NCBI GenBank assembly: GCA_045606265.1
Contig: JAZURO010000261.1
Location: 1 to 17,736 of the forward strand
Origin: RGIG4608 sp045606265
GTDB taxonomy: Bacteria; Bacillota; Clostridia; Oscillospirales; CAG-272
Length of the DNA stretch: 17,736 nucleotides
Direction: 5' to 3'
This document shows positions 1 through 5,626 of this stretch, in pieces (position 1 is the first letter of the stretch; every line of letters starts with the position of its first letter). Both the position numbers and the translations under genes were made by a program. The notes under the pieces were generated by a model. That model saw nothing but the letters and a program-made list of their open reading frames with translations. It was not told the DNA's origin and did no database searches.

Positions 1-37
1 GGATTTTTCTTTCTTTAATGCCGATTTTGAGGGTAAA

Positions 38-58
38 ATTTATCGATAAACGATAAAT
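38..58. other. candidate attP core site
   Basis: An exact inverted repeat is visible: ATTTATCG at 38-45 and CGATAAAT at 51-58, separated by the 5-bp spacer ATAAA. Tyrosine recombinases bind inverted core sites around a short crossover region, and this one lies just past the 3' end of the integrase gene, where attP usually sits. The arm-like repeats at 100-151 strengthen the idea. That this is the real core is inference; the host attB sequence is not in the window. Confidence 0.4.
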
Positions 59-99
59 AAATGGTACAAAATGGCATCTTTGTGACAACTTTTTATCAA

Positions 100-151
100 A
101 AACTGCACGCGAAACTGCACACGGAAACCAAAACTGCACACGAAACTGCAC
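100..151. repeat. paired direct repeats, likely integrase arm sites
   Basis: The 9-mer AAACTGCAC occurs four times, starting at 100, 112, 131 and 143, so the copies form two pairs, each with a 12-bp period, 19 bp apart. A weaker TTGCAC follows at 165. Same-orientation short repeats flanking an attachment core are typical arm-type binding sites for integrases with an N-terminal arm-binding domain, which the adjacent integrase appears to have. Assignment as arm sites is inferred from position and geometry. Confidence 0.5.
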
Positions 152-182
152 ACGAACGCTCGACTTGCACTCATTTTGCATA

Positions 183-211
183 ATAAAAAAAGGCGTATAC
201 ATTACGCCTTT
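183..211 (-). terminator. intrinsic terminator of the integrase gene
   Basis: AAAGGCGTA (189-197) pairs perfectly with TACGCCTTT (203-211) across a 5-base loop. Read on the minus strand, the hairpin is followed by a run of T (complement of 183-191). It overlaps the integrase stop codon (202-204), so the gene and its transcript end at the same place. Confidence 0.75.
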
Positions 212-1218
212 AGGACACCCTCAAAGAAGTTGTCAATTGTTTTATCGACTACCTCTCTTTCCCTGCTGAAAGTGTGTTGGTACACTCTCTTCATTGTATG
301 TGGGGTCTTCCAACCTCCACGCTCTTGAGCGTATTTTTCCGGAACATTTAATGCGGCCATTACCGATGCGTTCATGTGCCGAAGCTGGTGAAACGTCATG
401 TGCGGAACTCCGGCTTTAGCAAGCACCCTTCGGAAACGGCATCCGATGGCCGTCACGCTTCTCGTTTCAATGTATCCTTCTCCCTGCTTATAGGCATCCG
501 TTTTCTCTATCATGTCCATTATGTATTGCGGAATAGCAAGACGCCTTGTGCGCTCGTAAGCCTTTGTTGAGTTCTTATGAACAGCAACTCCATTTACTTG
601 CACAACTGTTTCGCAGACAGTAAGCACATTATCTTTAATGTTCTTAACATTGATTCCCCTTATTTCCGATACAGATAAGGATAGCCACAAGGCAAGCATG
701 GCGGGAAGTTCTATGTCTGATCCACGGACGGCATTTACTACGTCCTCTACAGGAGGAAGTTCGATAAACTTCTTCTGCATCTTCGGCAGGGCAATGTTAA
801 GCTGTATTTCCGGGGCAGACTCAGAAATAGCGCCGGAGATCAATCCGTTCACATTATGTACTGTCTTTGGAGAAAGAGATTTGGAAAGAGTTCTGATCTC
901 TTCCTGGACAATAGCCGATGTTATATTTCGCAGAGGAATCTCAGCGAATCCTTCTGATATATAGCACTCCCTTATCTTCCGATATCCTTGTATGGTGGAA
1001 GGGGATAGAACCCCATCTCGTCCATTGATGTACGAGTCTATAGCCTCACCTACGGTTAATCCAATAGATTTACTTCTGCGCTTTTCTTCCTGCCATTCAA
1101 TAGCGAGAAGGTTAGCTTTCCTCTGCGTGTCCGCTGTAAAGGACTTTCTCTTTCCAGTTTCCTTGTCATACACCTGGACTCTCCATTTCCCAGACGGAAG
1201 TTTTCTTGGTGTTGCCAT
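202..1218 (-). CDS. int: tyrosine-recombinase phage integrase
   Basis: This 338-residue site-specific recombinase would integrate and excise the phage at attP/attB. Residues 1-45 (KLPSGKWRVQVYDKETG) resemble an AP2-like arm-DNA-binding domain, about 55-150 a SAM-like core-binding domain, and 155-330 the catalytic domain. Visible catalytic residues are K219, the HQLRH box with H277 and R280, W303, and the nucleophile Y313 in VYQHT. At the usual first Arg position (GLRxSE) the protein reads SLSVSE, so Ser182 replaces Arg; R187, five residues on, may substitute. The start follows AAGGAGGT with an unusually short gap to ATG, but the MATPRKLPSGKW start fits the family. The gene is transcribed away from the repressors and its stop lies in a terminator. 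Identification is confident; whether Arg187 is catalytic is inference. Confidence 0.95.
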   Translation of the reverse strand: MATPRKLPSGKWRVQVYDKETGKRKSFTADTQRKANLLAIEWQEEKRRSKSIGLTVGEAIDSYINGRDGVLSPSTIQGYRKIRECYISEGFAEIPLRNITSAIVQEEIRTLSKSLSPKTVHNVNGLISGAISESAPEIQLNIALPKMQKKFIELPPVEDVVNAVRGSDIELPAMLALWLSLSVSEIRGINVKNIKDNVLTVCETVVQVNGVAVHKNSTKAYERTRRLAIPQYIMDMIEKTDAYKQGEGYIETRSVTAIGCRFRRVLAKAGVPHMTFHQLRHMNASVMAALNVPEKYAQERGGWKTPHTMKRVYQHTFSREREVVDKTIDNFFEGVLKA

Positions 1219-1250
1219 ATACCTCCTTTTTAATTGTCCAATAAACGGAC

Positions 1251-1278
1251 TTGTTATATTTTCCTCCTGTGGTAGAAT
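1251..1278 (+). promoter_or_regulatory. extended -10 promoter driving the antisense microgene
   Basis: TTGTTA (1251-1256) and TAGAAT (1273-1278) are 16 bp apart, and TGG precedes the -10 box, giving an extended -10 element. Transcription would start near 1285, running rightward and away from int, towards the 43-codon ORF and against the repressor genes. Confidence 0.55.
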
Positions 1279-1312
1279 CTAAACGCAATCTAACGAAAGG
1301 GGTGGTTCTGCA

Positions 1313-1444
1313 ATGGACGAAAGCGTGGTAAGAGCAGTTGAGAGTTTAAGTGAAAAGCAGCTCAATCTCTTTCTTGCTTACTTAGAAGATATCGTGCGTA
1401 ATCAACAAGTGCTTCCATGTTCTGATCCGACAGAGAAGCAATAA
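1313..1444 (+). CDS. 43-residue microprotein, antisense to the repressor 3' end
   Basis: I do not recognise this as a named family. The ORF begins with ATG about 10 bases after AAAGGGG and lies between an extended -10 promoter (1251-1278) and a strong terminator (1466-1502), so it forms a complete transcription unit of roughly 215 bases. Its 3' part (1362-1444) is antisense to the end of the repressor gene at 1362-1724. Residues 12-28, LSEKQLNLFLAYLEDIV, resemble the C-terminal helices of both repressors: LSDQNMEALVDYARYLL (residues 98-114) and LSDENYKAAIDYLTFLK (from residue 91). The helices come mostly from different DNA (1346-1396 versus 1383-1433), so the likeness is not a complementary-strand artefact. 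A possible role is interference with repressor oligomerization, or an antisense RNA comparable to lambda OOP. Function is inference; the ORF and its signals are seen. Confidence 0.5.
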   Translation: MDESVVRAVESLSEKQLNLFLAYLEDIVRNQQVLPCSDPTEKQ

Positions 1445-1724
1445 CCGCCGCAAACTCTTTTATAGCGGAGCCTGACTTCTTTACAGGCTCCGTTTTTGTT
1501 TTAATCATATTTGACCCCGCTTCAACTGTAGCTTCATCTCCGCTGATAATGTAATCCACGGTTATCCCCAACACGGAAGCAATCTTCCTTACCTTCTCAG
1601 TAGACGGCATGTGGCCTTGCCCCATATTCCGAAGCGTACCACTTGGAACTCCCGCTTGCCGTTCGAGTTCGGCCATACTTTGTATGCCATTATCTCGCAT
1701 CGCTTTTAGAATCCTATCTCTCAT
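1362..1724 (-). CDS. XRE-family phage repressor (downstream paralog)
   Basis: This 120-residue protein has an N-terminal XRE/cI-type HTH (residues about 4-62; AELERQAGVPSGTLRN forms the HTH), a charged linker (63-92) and a C-terminal helix with LSDQNMEALVDYARYLL (98-114), a segment common at the end of short Firmicute phage repressors and probably used for oligomerization. It starts with an ATGA overlap (1721-1724) on the upstream paralog, and its AAGGAGG site lies inside that gene's last codons, implying translational coupling. Part of its linker coding sequence doubles as a plus-strand terminator (1466-1502), and its last 83 bases are antisense to the microprotein ORF. It probably helps maintain lysogeny by binding operators near 2080-2135; the target is inferred. 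Confidence 0.85.
   Translation of the reverse strand: MRDRILKAMRDNGIQSMAELERQAGVPSGTLRNMGQGHMPSTEKVRKIASVLGITVDYIISGDEATVEAGSNMIKTKTEPVKKSGSAIKEFAAVIASLSDQNMEALVDYARYLLSKQERD
1466..1502 (+). terminator. plus-strand intrinsic terminator inside the repressor gene
   Basis: CGGAGCCTG (1466-1474) pairs perfectly with CAGGCTCCG (1484-1492) across a 9-base loop, followed on the plus strand by TTTTTGTTTT (1493-1502). No T-run follows on the minus strand, so it should not stop the repressor transcript. It lies 22 bases past the stop of the 43-codon ORF and would end that transcript. Confidence 0.75.
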
Positions 1725-2062
1725 TTCATATCCTCCTTAAATTTCAGGAATGTAAGGTAGTCGATTGCGGCTTTATAGTTCTCATCGGAAAGGCCCTCCA
1801 AGAGCCGCAGAACCTTCCTCTGCTTCGCATATTCTTCCGGAGGAGTAGGGTCATCGAACGGATCATCGTCCGGTTTCCCGGTAAGCAAATAATTTGAAGA
1901 TACACCAAGTACATCGGCAATCCGTGCAAGCCTGTCAGATGATGGCATCCTTCCATTTTTAATGCTTTTAATCGATCCGTTAGAAAGATCAGCCTTTCTT
2001 TCTAATTCGCGGACGGTTTTTATTCCAATACGTTGCATTTCTTCTATTATTCTATCGTACAT
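1721..2062 (-). CDS. XRE-family phage repressor (upstream paralog)
   Basis: This 113-residue cI-like repressor has an HTH in residues 4-62 (RELERKADLSNGSIKSI), an acidic linker (DDDPFDDPTPPEE) and a C-terminal LSDENYKAAIDYLTFLK segment. I start it at the ATG at 2062 because AGGAGGAGGA lies directly upstream; a longer reading from 2113 would add 17 residues with no ribosome site and run into the promoter region. It is clearly a paralog of the next gene: same length of HTH, the shared positions DRI, ELER, GxMPS and DVLG/SVLG, and the same C-terminal motif. It is the first gene of the leftward operon and lies opposite the rightward lytic promoter, the usual arrangement for a CI-type repressor. 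Confidence 0.88.
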   Translation of the reverse strand: MYDRIIEEMQRIGIKTVRELERKADLSNGSIKSIKNGRMPSSDRLARIADVLGVSSNYLLTGKPDDDPFDDPTPPEEYAKQRKVLRLLEGLSDENYKAAIDYLTFLKFKEDMK

Positions 2063-2082
2063 TAGTCCTCCTCCTAAAAAAC

Positions 2083-2135
2083 AATAGTTTTTTTCAAAAT
2101 AAAGTATTGACAAATAGAAAATACACTATTATACT
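2083..2135 (+). promoter_or_regulatory. rightward lytic promoter with candidate operators
   Basis: TTGACA (2107-2112) and TATACT (2130-2135) are exactly 17 bp apart, a near-consensus sigma-A promoter pointing at the lytic operon, with a start near 2142. AATAGT (2083-2088), AATAG (2113-2117) and, inverted, ACTATT (2125-2130) are repeated around it and could be repressor or Cro half-sites; that part is tentative. I see no convincing leftward promoter for the repressors here, although one must lie in this interval. Confidence 0.8.
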
Positions 2136-2181
2136 GTAGGACGTAGGGCAAAACAAAGTTCAACCCTCACATTGGCGGAGC

Positions 2182-2248
2182 GGTGTAGCAAAACTTCTAA
2201 CTGAACTATACCACCTCCTGCCAAATATGTCAAGATTGTTAAGGAGGT
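2182..2248 (+). promoter_or_regulatory. leader hairpins that can mask the first Shine-Dalgarno
   Basis: In the untranslated leader, GGTGTAG (2182-2188) can pair with CTATACC (2206-2212, one G-U pair), and immediately next to it ACCTCCT (2213-2219) is perfectly complementary to AGGAGGT (2242-2248), the ribosome site of the first lytic gene. The two stems abut and could stack. This would reduce translation of the Cro-like protein unless the hairpin is opened. The pairing is seen; regulation is inferred. Confidence 0.4.
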
Positions 2249-2252
2249 AAAA

Positions 2253-2459
2253 ATGGATTTCAAATGTGTTCCGGCAAATAGCAAGCGTTATATGCGCTTG
2301 CTGGATGTGACACCAAAGAATCTTGCGGCTTCAATCGGTATAGGCGAACGAAGCCTGTACAGGAGATTCAAAGAACCAGGCACATTTACATTGGAAGAGA
2401 TCGCATTGATCTCCAAGAAGTTCAAGGTCAACATTGAGAAACTTCTTGAAACTGCATAA
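2253..2459 (+). CDS. Cro-like small HTH DNA-binding protein
   Basis: This 68-residue protein is almost entirely one helix-turn-helix domain: residues 20-42 (TPKNLAASIGIGERSLYRRF) form the HTH and 45-66 (FTLEEIALISKKFKVNIEKLL) the following helices. It is the first gene after the strong rightward promoter, opposite the repressors, which is the Cro position. It would bind the shared operators and favour lytic growth. It starts with ATG after AAGGAGGT. The HTH is clear; the Cro role is from position. Confidence 0.75.
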   Translation: MDFKCVPANSKRYMRLLDVTPKNLAASIGIGERSLYRRFKEPGTFTLEEIALISKKFKVNIEKLLETA

Positions 2460-2478
2460 GAAGAGATTGGAGGTACGG

Positions 2479-2697
2479 ATGCGTAAGGAAACTCAACACG
2501 AGAAAATCATTCATTACATTGAAAGGTATGGGAGCATAACCCCTATGGACGCATTCAATGACCTGGGAATCACACGTCTCGCTGCACGGATTCATGATAT
2601 CCGAATGAGCGGAATCGCAATCCAGGGAGAGTTTGAAGCATCCACTAACCGATTCGGAGAAACGGTTCACTACATGCGATACAGGAGGGTTGGATGA
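2479..2697 (+). CDS. small winged-helix/HTH protein
   Basis: This 72-residue protein has a helix-turn-helix fold typical of the HTH_39-type phage proteins: GSITPMDAFNDLGITRLAAR (residues about 16-35), then a short wing ending MRYRRVG. I start it at the ATG at 2479 after TTGGAGGT; an in-frame ATG at 2434 lies inside the previous gene without a ribosome site. Such proteins are common in early regions of Firmicute phages. The DNA target and role are unknown; regulation of early genes is a reasonable guess. Confidence 0.7.
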   Translation: MRKETQHEKIIHYIERYGSITPMDAFNDLGITRLAARIHDIRMSGIAIQGEFEASTNRFGETVHYMRYRRVG

Positions 2698-3056
2698 TGG
2701 GCGATCCTGTTTTTATCACGGCTCAAGAAGCAGCTGAACGGCTTTTAACCATAAAGATAGCCGGAATAATCCTTTTCTCCGTAATCGTATTGGGTGGAAT
2801 ATGGTTCCTGTTCGTATGGAAGTACGGAGAAGATCGCAGGAGAGATGAAGAGAGGAACGCAAAGGACAGGATTGCCGTCACAAAGAACATCGGCATTTCG
2901 ATGGCGAAAGCTATAGAGAAGGACGGTGGGTGGAAAGAGCAATACATCATCCTAAAGAAAAAGTACGATGTCCTTGAAGCGCATTGCGAGAATCTTGAGC
3001 AGCTACTTGACTCCGCAGAAGCAGGGAAGTTCGTTCCGAAAGGTGGTAAAGCATGA
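2694..3056 (+). CDS. single-pass membrane protein with coiled coil
   Basis: I do not recognise the family. The protein has 120 residues: a short N-terminal tail, one strong transmembrane segment (about 20-42, IKIAGIILFSVIVLGGIWFL), a very charged stretch (44-58) that should lie in the cytoplasm, and a predicted coiled coil at 85-110 (KKKYDVLEAHCENLEQLL). The start overlaps the previous stop as ATGA; a second ATG at 2697 is better spaced from AGGAGGG and may be the true start. Being early and single-pass with a cytoplasmic coil, it could anchor a replication or regulatory complex, or be a superinfection factor; this is speculation. Confidence 0.65.
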   Translation: MMGDPVFITAQEAAERLLTIKIAGIILFSVIVLGGIWFLFVWKYGEDRRRDEERNAKDRIAVTKNIGISMAKAIEKDGGWKEQYIILKKKYDVLEAHCENLEQLLDSAEAGKFVPKGGKA

Positions 3057-3199
3057 TTCAGATCAAGGACAAAGAAAAGGCCACAGGGCTTCGCAGGGAA
3101 CTTGCGGCAGAACTATCAAAACCGAAGAGCGATCCTGTTGAGATTCAGAGAATCCGATCCGAGATTATGAAAGCCGGATTCAGATGCGGAACTAAGTAG
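3053..3199 (+). CDS. 48-residue charged small protein
   Basis: The ORF starts in ATGA overlap with the stop of the membrane-protein gene and codes for a 48-residue, highly charged, probably helical protein (KATGLRRELAAEL, PVEIQRIRSEIMKAGF). It fits the tight spacing and codon style of the operon. The ribosome site (AAGGTGG, 8 bases upstream) is acceptable. I recognise no domain or function. Confidence 0.55.
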   Translation: MIQIKDKEKATGLRRELAAELSKPKSDPVEIQRIRSEIMKAGFRCGTK

Positions 3200-3227
3200 A
3201 TATGAGTTAGAAAGCGGAGGATAACAG

Positions 3228-3416
3228 ATGCCGATTATTAGGTCAGTTGAGCAGGAGCCATACGAGGATAGTATGGACCCTGAAATCTATGACAAGGAAG
3301 AGGACGGAACATGCCCCGTATGTGGAGAGGAAGCGGAATGGTTCTATATAGACGATTGGGGTTCTGTTGTCGGATGCGACAAATGTCTTCATGAAAGGTA
3401 TGTTGGTGAATGCTGA
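3228..3416 (+). CDS. small zinc-ribbon-like acidic protein
   Basis: This 62-residue acidic protein starts after GCGGAGGA. Two CxxC pairs, CPVC (residues 29-32) and CDKC (50-53), spaced about 18 residues apart, form a probable zinc ribbon of the kind found in many small phage proteins of unknown role. It overlaps the next gene by seven bases. Binding of zinc is inferred from the motif; the partner is not known. Confidence 0.65.
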   Translation: MPIIRSVEQEPYEDSMDPEIYDKEEDGTCPVCGEEAEWFYIDDWGSVVGCDKCLHERYVGEC

Positions 3417-4063
3417 AGAGAGAACACTACAAGAATCGTGAAGAGTGGCTAAAAGGCCGTTCAGCAGGACTTGGGGCATCTAATGCCGCTGCCGCCGTAG
3501 GGATGTCCAAATGGGAAACGAATGTATCCCTGTGGGAGCATATCACGGGAAACGCAAAGAGTGACACTCTTATCGGCAATGCCGCTGTTGAGTTCGGAGT
3601 CAGAGCGGAGCCTGTGGTCAGAGAACTGTTTAAACTGAAGCACCCTGAGTACAGGGTAAAGTACCACCAGTTCGATATCCTGTATCAGAGCGAACGGACA
3701 TGGCTGAGAGCAACATTGGACGGGGAGCTTGTTACCGATTCCCCTAAACGGTTTGGGGCAACGAACGGAATCCTTGAGATCAAGACCGCAACTCTCCGTA
3801 CAAAAGCGCAATGGGAGGATTGGAGCGGCAAGATGCCGCAGAACTACTACTGCCAATGCCTACATCAGTTACTTGCTACTGGTTGGGATTATGTGATCCT
3901 GTTTGCATTACTGATGGGAGATAAGGATTGGACGGTCCGTGAGTTTTTCATTGATCGTGACGATGCCGAGGAAGACATTCAATGGCTTCTCGAAGAGGAA
4001 ACTAAATTCTGGGGGTTCGTTGAAAGAAACGAACGGCCACCGGAGAAACTGCCAATGATTTAA
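3410..4063 (+). CDS. YqaJ-like viral recombinase (exonuclease)
   Basis: This 217-residue protein belongs to the YqaJ/lambda-exonuclease group, which degrades one strand of double-stranded ends to give a single strand for the annealing protein. Visible family signs are the N-terminal RSAGLGASNAAAAVG (17-31), FGVRAEPVVRELF (62-74), LRATLDGE with D104, and ILEIKTA with E123 and K125, the PD-(D/E)xK core; MPQNYYCQCLHQLL (142-155) is also typical. It is coupled to the zinc-ribbon gene by overlap and followed by DUF1351 and RecT, the usual three-part cassette in Firmicute phages. Its 217 residues are slightly short, but the core is complete. Confidence 0.88.
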   Translation: MLKREHYKNREEWLKGRSAGLGASNAAAAVGMSKWETNVSLWEHITGNAKSDTLIGNAAVEFGVRAEPVVRELFKLKHPEYRVKYHQFDILYQSERTWLRATLDGELVTDSPKRFGATNGILEIKTATLRTKAQWEDWSGKMPQNYYCQCLHQLLATGWDYVILFALLMGDKDWTVREFFIDRDDAEEDIQWLLEEETKFWGFVERNERPPEKLPMI

Positions 4064-4074
4064 GGAGGAGATGT

Positions 4075-4887
4075 ATGGCACTTGAACTAAAACTCAGCGA
4101 AATCAAACCAGTACCAGTAACCTTCAACTATGAAGAGTTGAAGAAGGAAGTGGCGGAGCGTACAGCCCCTTATAAGGGACTCATCGTGGAAGAGGACGCC
4201 ATTCCTGTTGCCAAGACCGACCTGGCAAATCTCCGAAAACTGGAGAAAGCCATTGATGACCGCCGTAAGGCTGTGAAGAAGGAGTACAACGCTCCCTACA
4301 TGGAGTTTGAGGCGAAGATCAAGGATATCTTGTCCGACATCCAAGCCGCCGAGCAGAACATTGACAGCCAGGTTAAGGCTTTCGAGAAGAAGGTAGAAGA
4401 CGAGAAACTGTCGCAGATTCAGAAGTTCTTTGGACTTGCATTTGGCGAACTGGCGAAGGACATCCGTTTTGAGAAAGTCTATAACCCCAAGTGGCTGAAC
4501 AAGGGGTACAAGATGGCAGAGATCGAGGAAGAGATCGCCGCCGCAGCCAACAAACTCTATGCTGATATCGAAGTGGTGAAGGGTCTGAAATCTTCCCACG
4601 AAGCATCGCTCATGAAGACTCTGTTCTATTCTCTCGATCTTGGCGAGGTCCTTGTAGAGCATAACACACTCGTTGAGTTCGAGGAGCGCAAGAAAGCTGA
4701 AGAACAGGAGAAGCAGGAAGTAGTCGAAACTCCCGCTCCGGTTATCGAAGAGGAAGATGAAGCCGTTGTTGAAACTCCAAAGCCGCTTCAGCAGATTGAT
4801 TTCCGAGTGTGGGTCAACGAGAATCAGAAAGCAGCTCTCAAAAACTTCCTTGTCAGCAATGGCATCCGGTACGGAAGCGTAAAATAA
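4075..4887 (+). CDS. DUF1351-family phage protein
   Basis: This 270-residue, strongly charged protein matches the DUF1351 pattern: DLANLRKLEKAIDDRRKAVKKEY (about 49-71) and a long coiled coil to about residue 115, then YNPKWLNKGYKMAEIEEEI (136-154). An acidic linker (about 210-240, rich in E, V, T, P) leads to a C-terminal tail DFRVWVNENQKAALKNFL. DUF1351 genes are usually placed between the phage nuclease and RecT, so it probably helps recombination or DNA handling, but its biochemical role is not established. Start is ATG after AAGGAGGAG. Here the normal link to recT is broken by an inserted endonuclease gene. Confidence 0.8.
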   Translation: MALELKLSEIKPVPVTFNYEELKKEVAERTAPYKGLIVEEDAIPVAKTDLANLRKLEKAIDDRRKAVKKEYNAPYMEFEAKIKDILSDIQAAEQNIDSQVKAFEKKVEDEKLSQIQKFFGLAFGELAKDIRFEKVYNPKWLNKGYKMAEIEEEIAAAANKLYADIEVVKGLKSSHEASLMKTLFYSLDLGEVLVEHNTLVEFEERKKAEEQEKQEVVETPAPVIEEEDEAVVETPKPLQQIDFRVWVNENQKAALKNFLVSNGIRYGSVK

Positions 4888-4939
4888 CTCAAATCTCAAA
4901 TTTAGATTCGACAATAATTTGTCTAATTTAGGCAAGTTG

Positions 4940-4966
4940 TTGAGTAATTTACTCAAATACGAGTAA
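4940..4966 (+). promoter_or_regulatory. mutually exclusive hairpins in the endonuclease leader
   Basis: In the AT-rich gap 4888-4978, TTGAGTA (4940-4946) pairs with TACTCAA (4950-4956) across 3 bases. Alternatively TTACTC (4949-4954) pairs with GAGTAA (4961-4966) across 6 bases, right next to the GGAGG that precedes the GTG start. The two cannot form together. ACTCAAA also occurs at 4887-4893, and GACAA/TTGTC gives a weaker hairpin at about 4909-4922. A control function is inferred. Confidence 0.35.
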
Positions 4967-4978
4967 TGGAGGTAGAAA

Positions 4979-5626
4979 GTGTCAGGCAAACCGAAAGATA
5001 TATCCGGCATGAAGTTCGGAAAACTGACCGCAATAAAAGCTGTCGGAAAGAACGGCAAGGGGGAATACCAATGGGAGTGCATCTGCGATTGCGGAAACAA
5101 AAGAACGGTTAATGTCAGCGATCTTCTGCGCGGACGTTCCACATCCTGCGGATGCTCCAGGCAAAAACACGGAAAGTCGAAGACTGTTCTGTTCCACATA
5201 TGGCAATCAATGAAGCAGAGATGCGGCAATGCAAATTCCCAAAAGTACAAAAACTATGGTGGACGGGGAATATCCGTATGCGGTGAGTGGGCCGACTCTT
5301 TTGACACGTTTTATCAGTGGGCGATTCATAGCGGATATGAGAAGGGTTTACAGATTGATCGAGCAGACAACGAAAAGGGTTACTCACCTGATAACTGCCG
5401 ATGGGTAACAGCCTTGCAAAATGAAAACAACAGAAGAAATAACCATCTCTTGACATGTGATGGGGAAACACACACATTGGCGGAATGGTCAAGAATCACA
5501 GGGATGCCAAGTACAACTATTGTTACAAGGTTGTATCGCGGAAAGACCATAGAAGAAGCATTAAAAACACCAGTACAAATAAGAAAGGATAGTAAACGAT
5601 GGCAAGAACAGCAAGTAACCCGGTAG
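4979..5626 (+). CDS. YGGRGI-type HNH-like homing endonuclease
   Basis: This 215-residue protein is of a freestanding phage endonuclease type often annotated HNH or AP2. It has an N-terminal zinc ribbon (CICDCGN at 34-40, SCGC at 56-59), a central nuclease-like region with MKQRCGN, YKNYGGRGISVCGEW, IDRADNEKGYSPDNCRWV, and a C-terminal HTH of the NUMOD kind (TLAEWSRITGMPSTTIVTRL, then GKTIEEAL). It starts with GTG after TGGAGG. It sits between DUF1351 and recT, which are normally adjacent, has an AT-rich leader of its own, and its last 28 bases overlap the start of recT. This suggests insertion of a mobile gene. Nuclease activity is inferred; the canonical HNH residues are not all obvious. Confidence 0.75.
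   Translation: MSGKPKDISGMKFGKLTAIKAVGKNGKGEYQWECICDCGNKRTVNVSDLLRGRSTSCGCSRQKHGKSKTVLFHIWQSMKQRCGNANSQKYKNYGGRGISVCGEWADSFDTFYQWAIHSGYEKGLQIDRADNEKGYSPDNCRWVTALQNENNRRNNHLLTCDGETHTLAEWSRITGMPSTTIVTRLYRGKTIEEALKTPVQIRKDSKRWQEQQVTR

Noticed and set aside
638..964. Plus-strand open frame of 108 codons in the integrase gene
   Set aside because: It is wholly antisense to a well-conserved integrase and has no supporting signals.
2063..2113. Upstream 17-codon extension of the first repressor gene
   Set aside because: It would begin inside the lytic promoter and lacks a ribosome site, while ATG 2062 has AGGAGGAGGA directly before it.
4087..5250. Long minus-strand open frame of 387 codons opposite DUF1351
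   Set aside because: It runs antisense to a clear DUF1351 gene and part of the endonuclease, has a leucine- and phenylalanine-rich composition typical of the reverse frame of a lysine/glutamate-rich gene, and no ribosome site.
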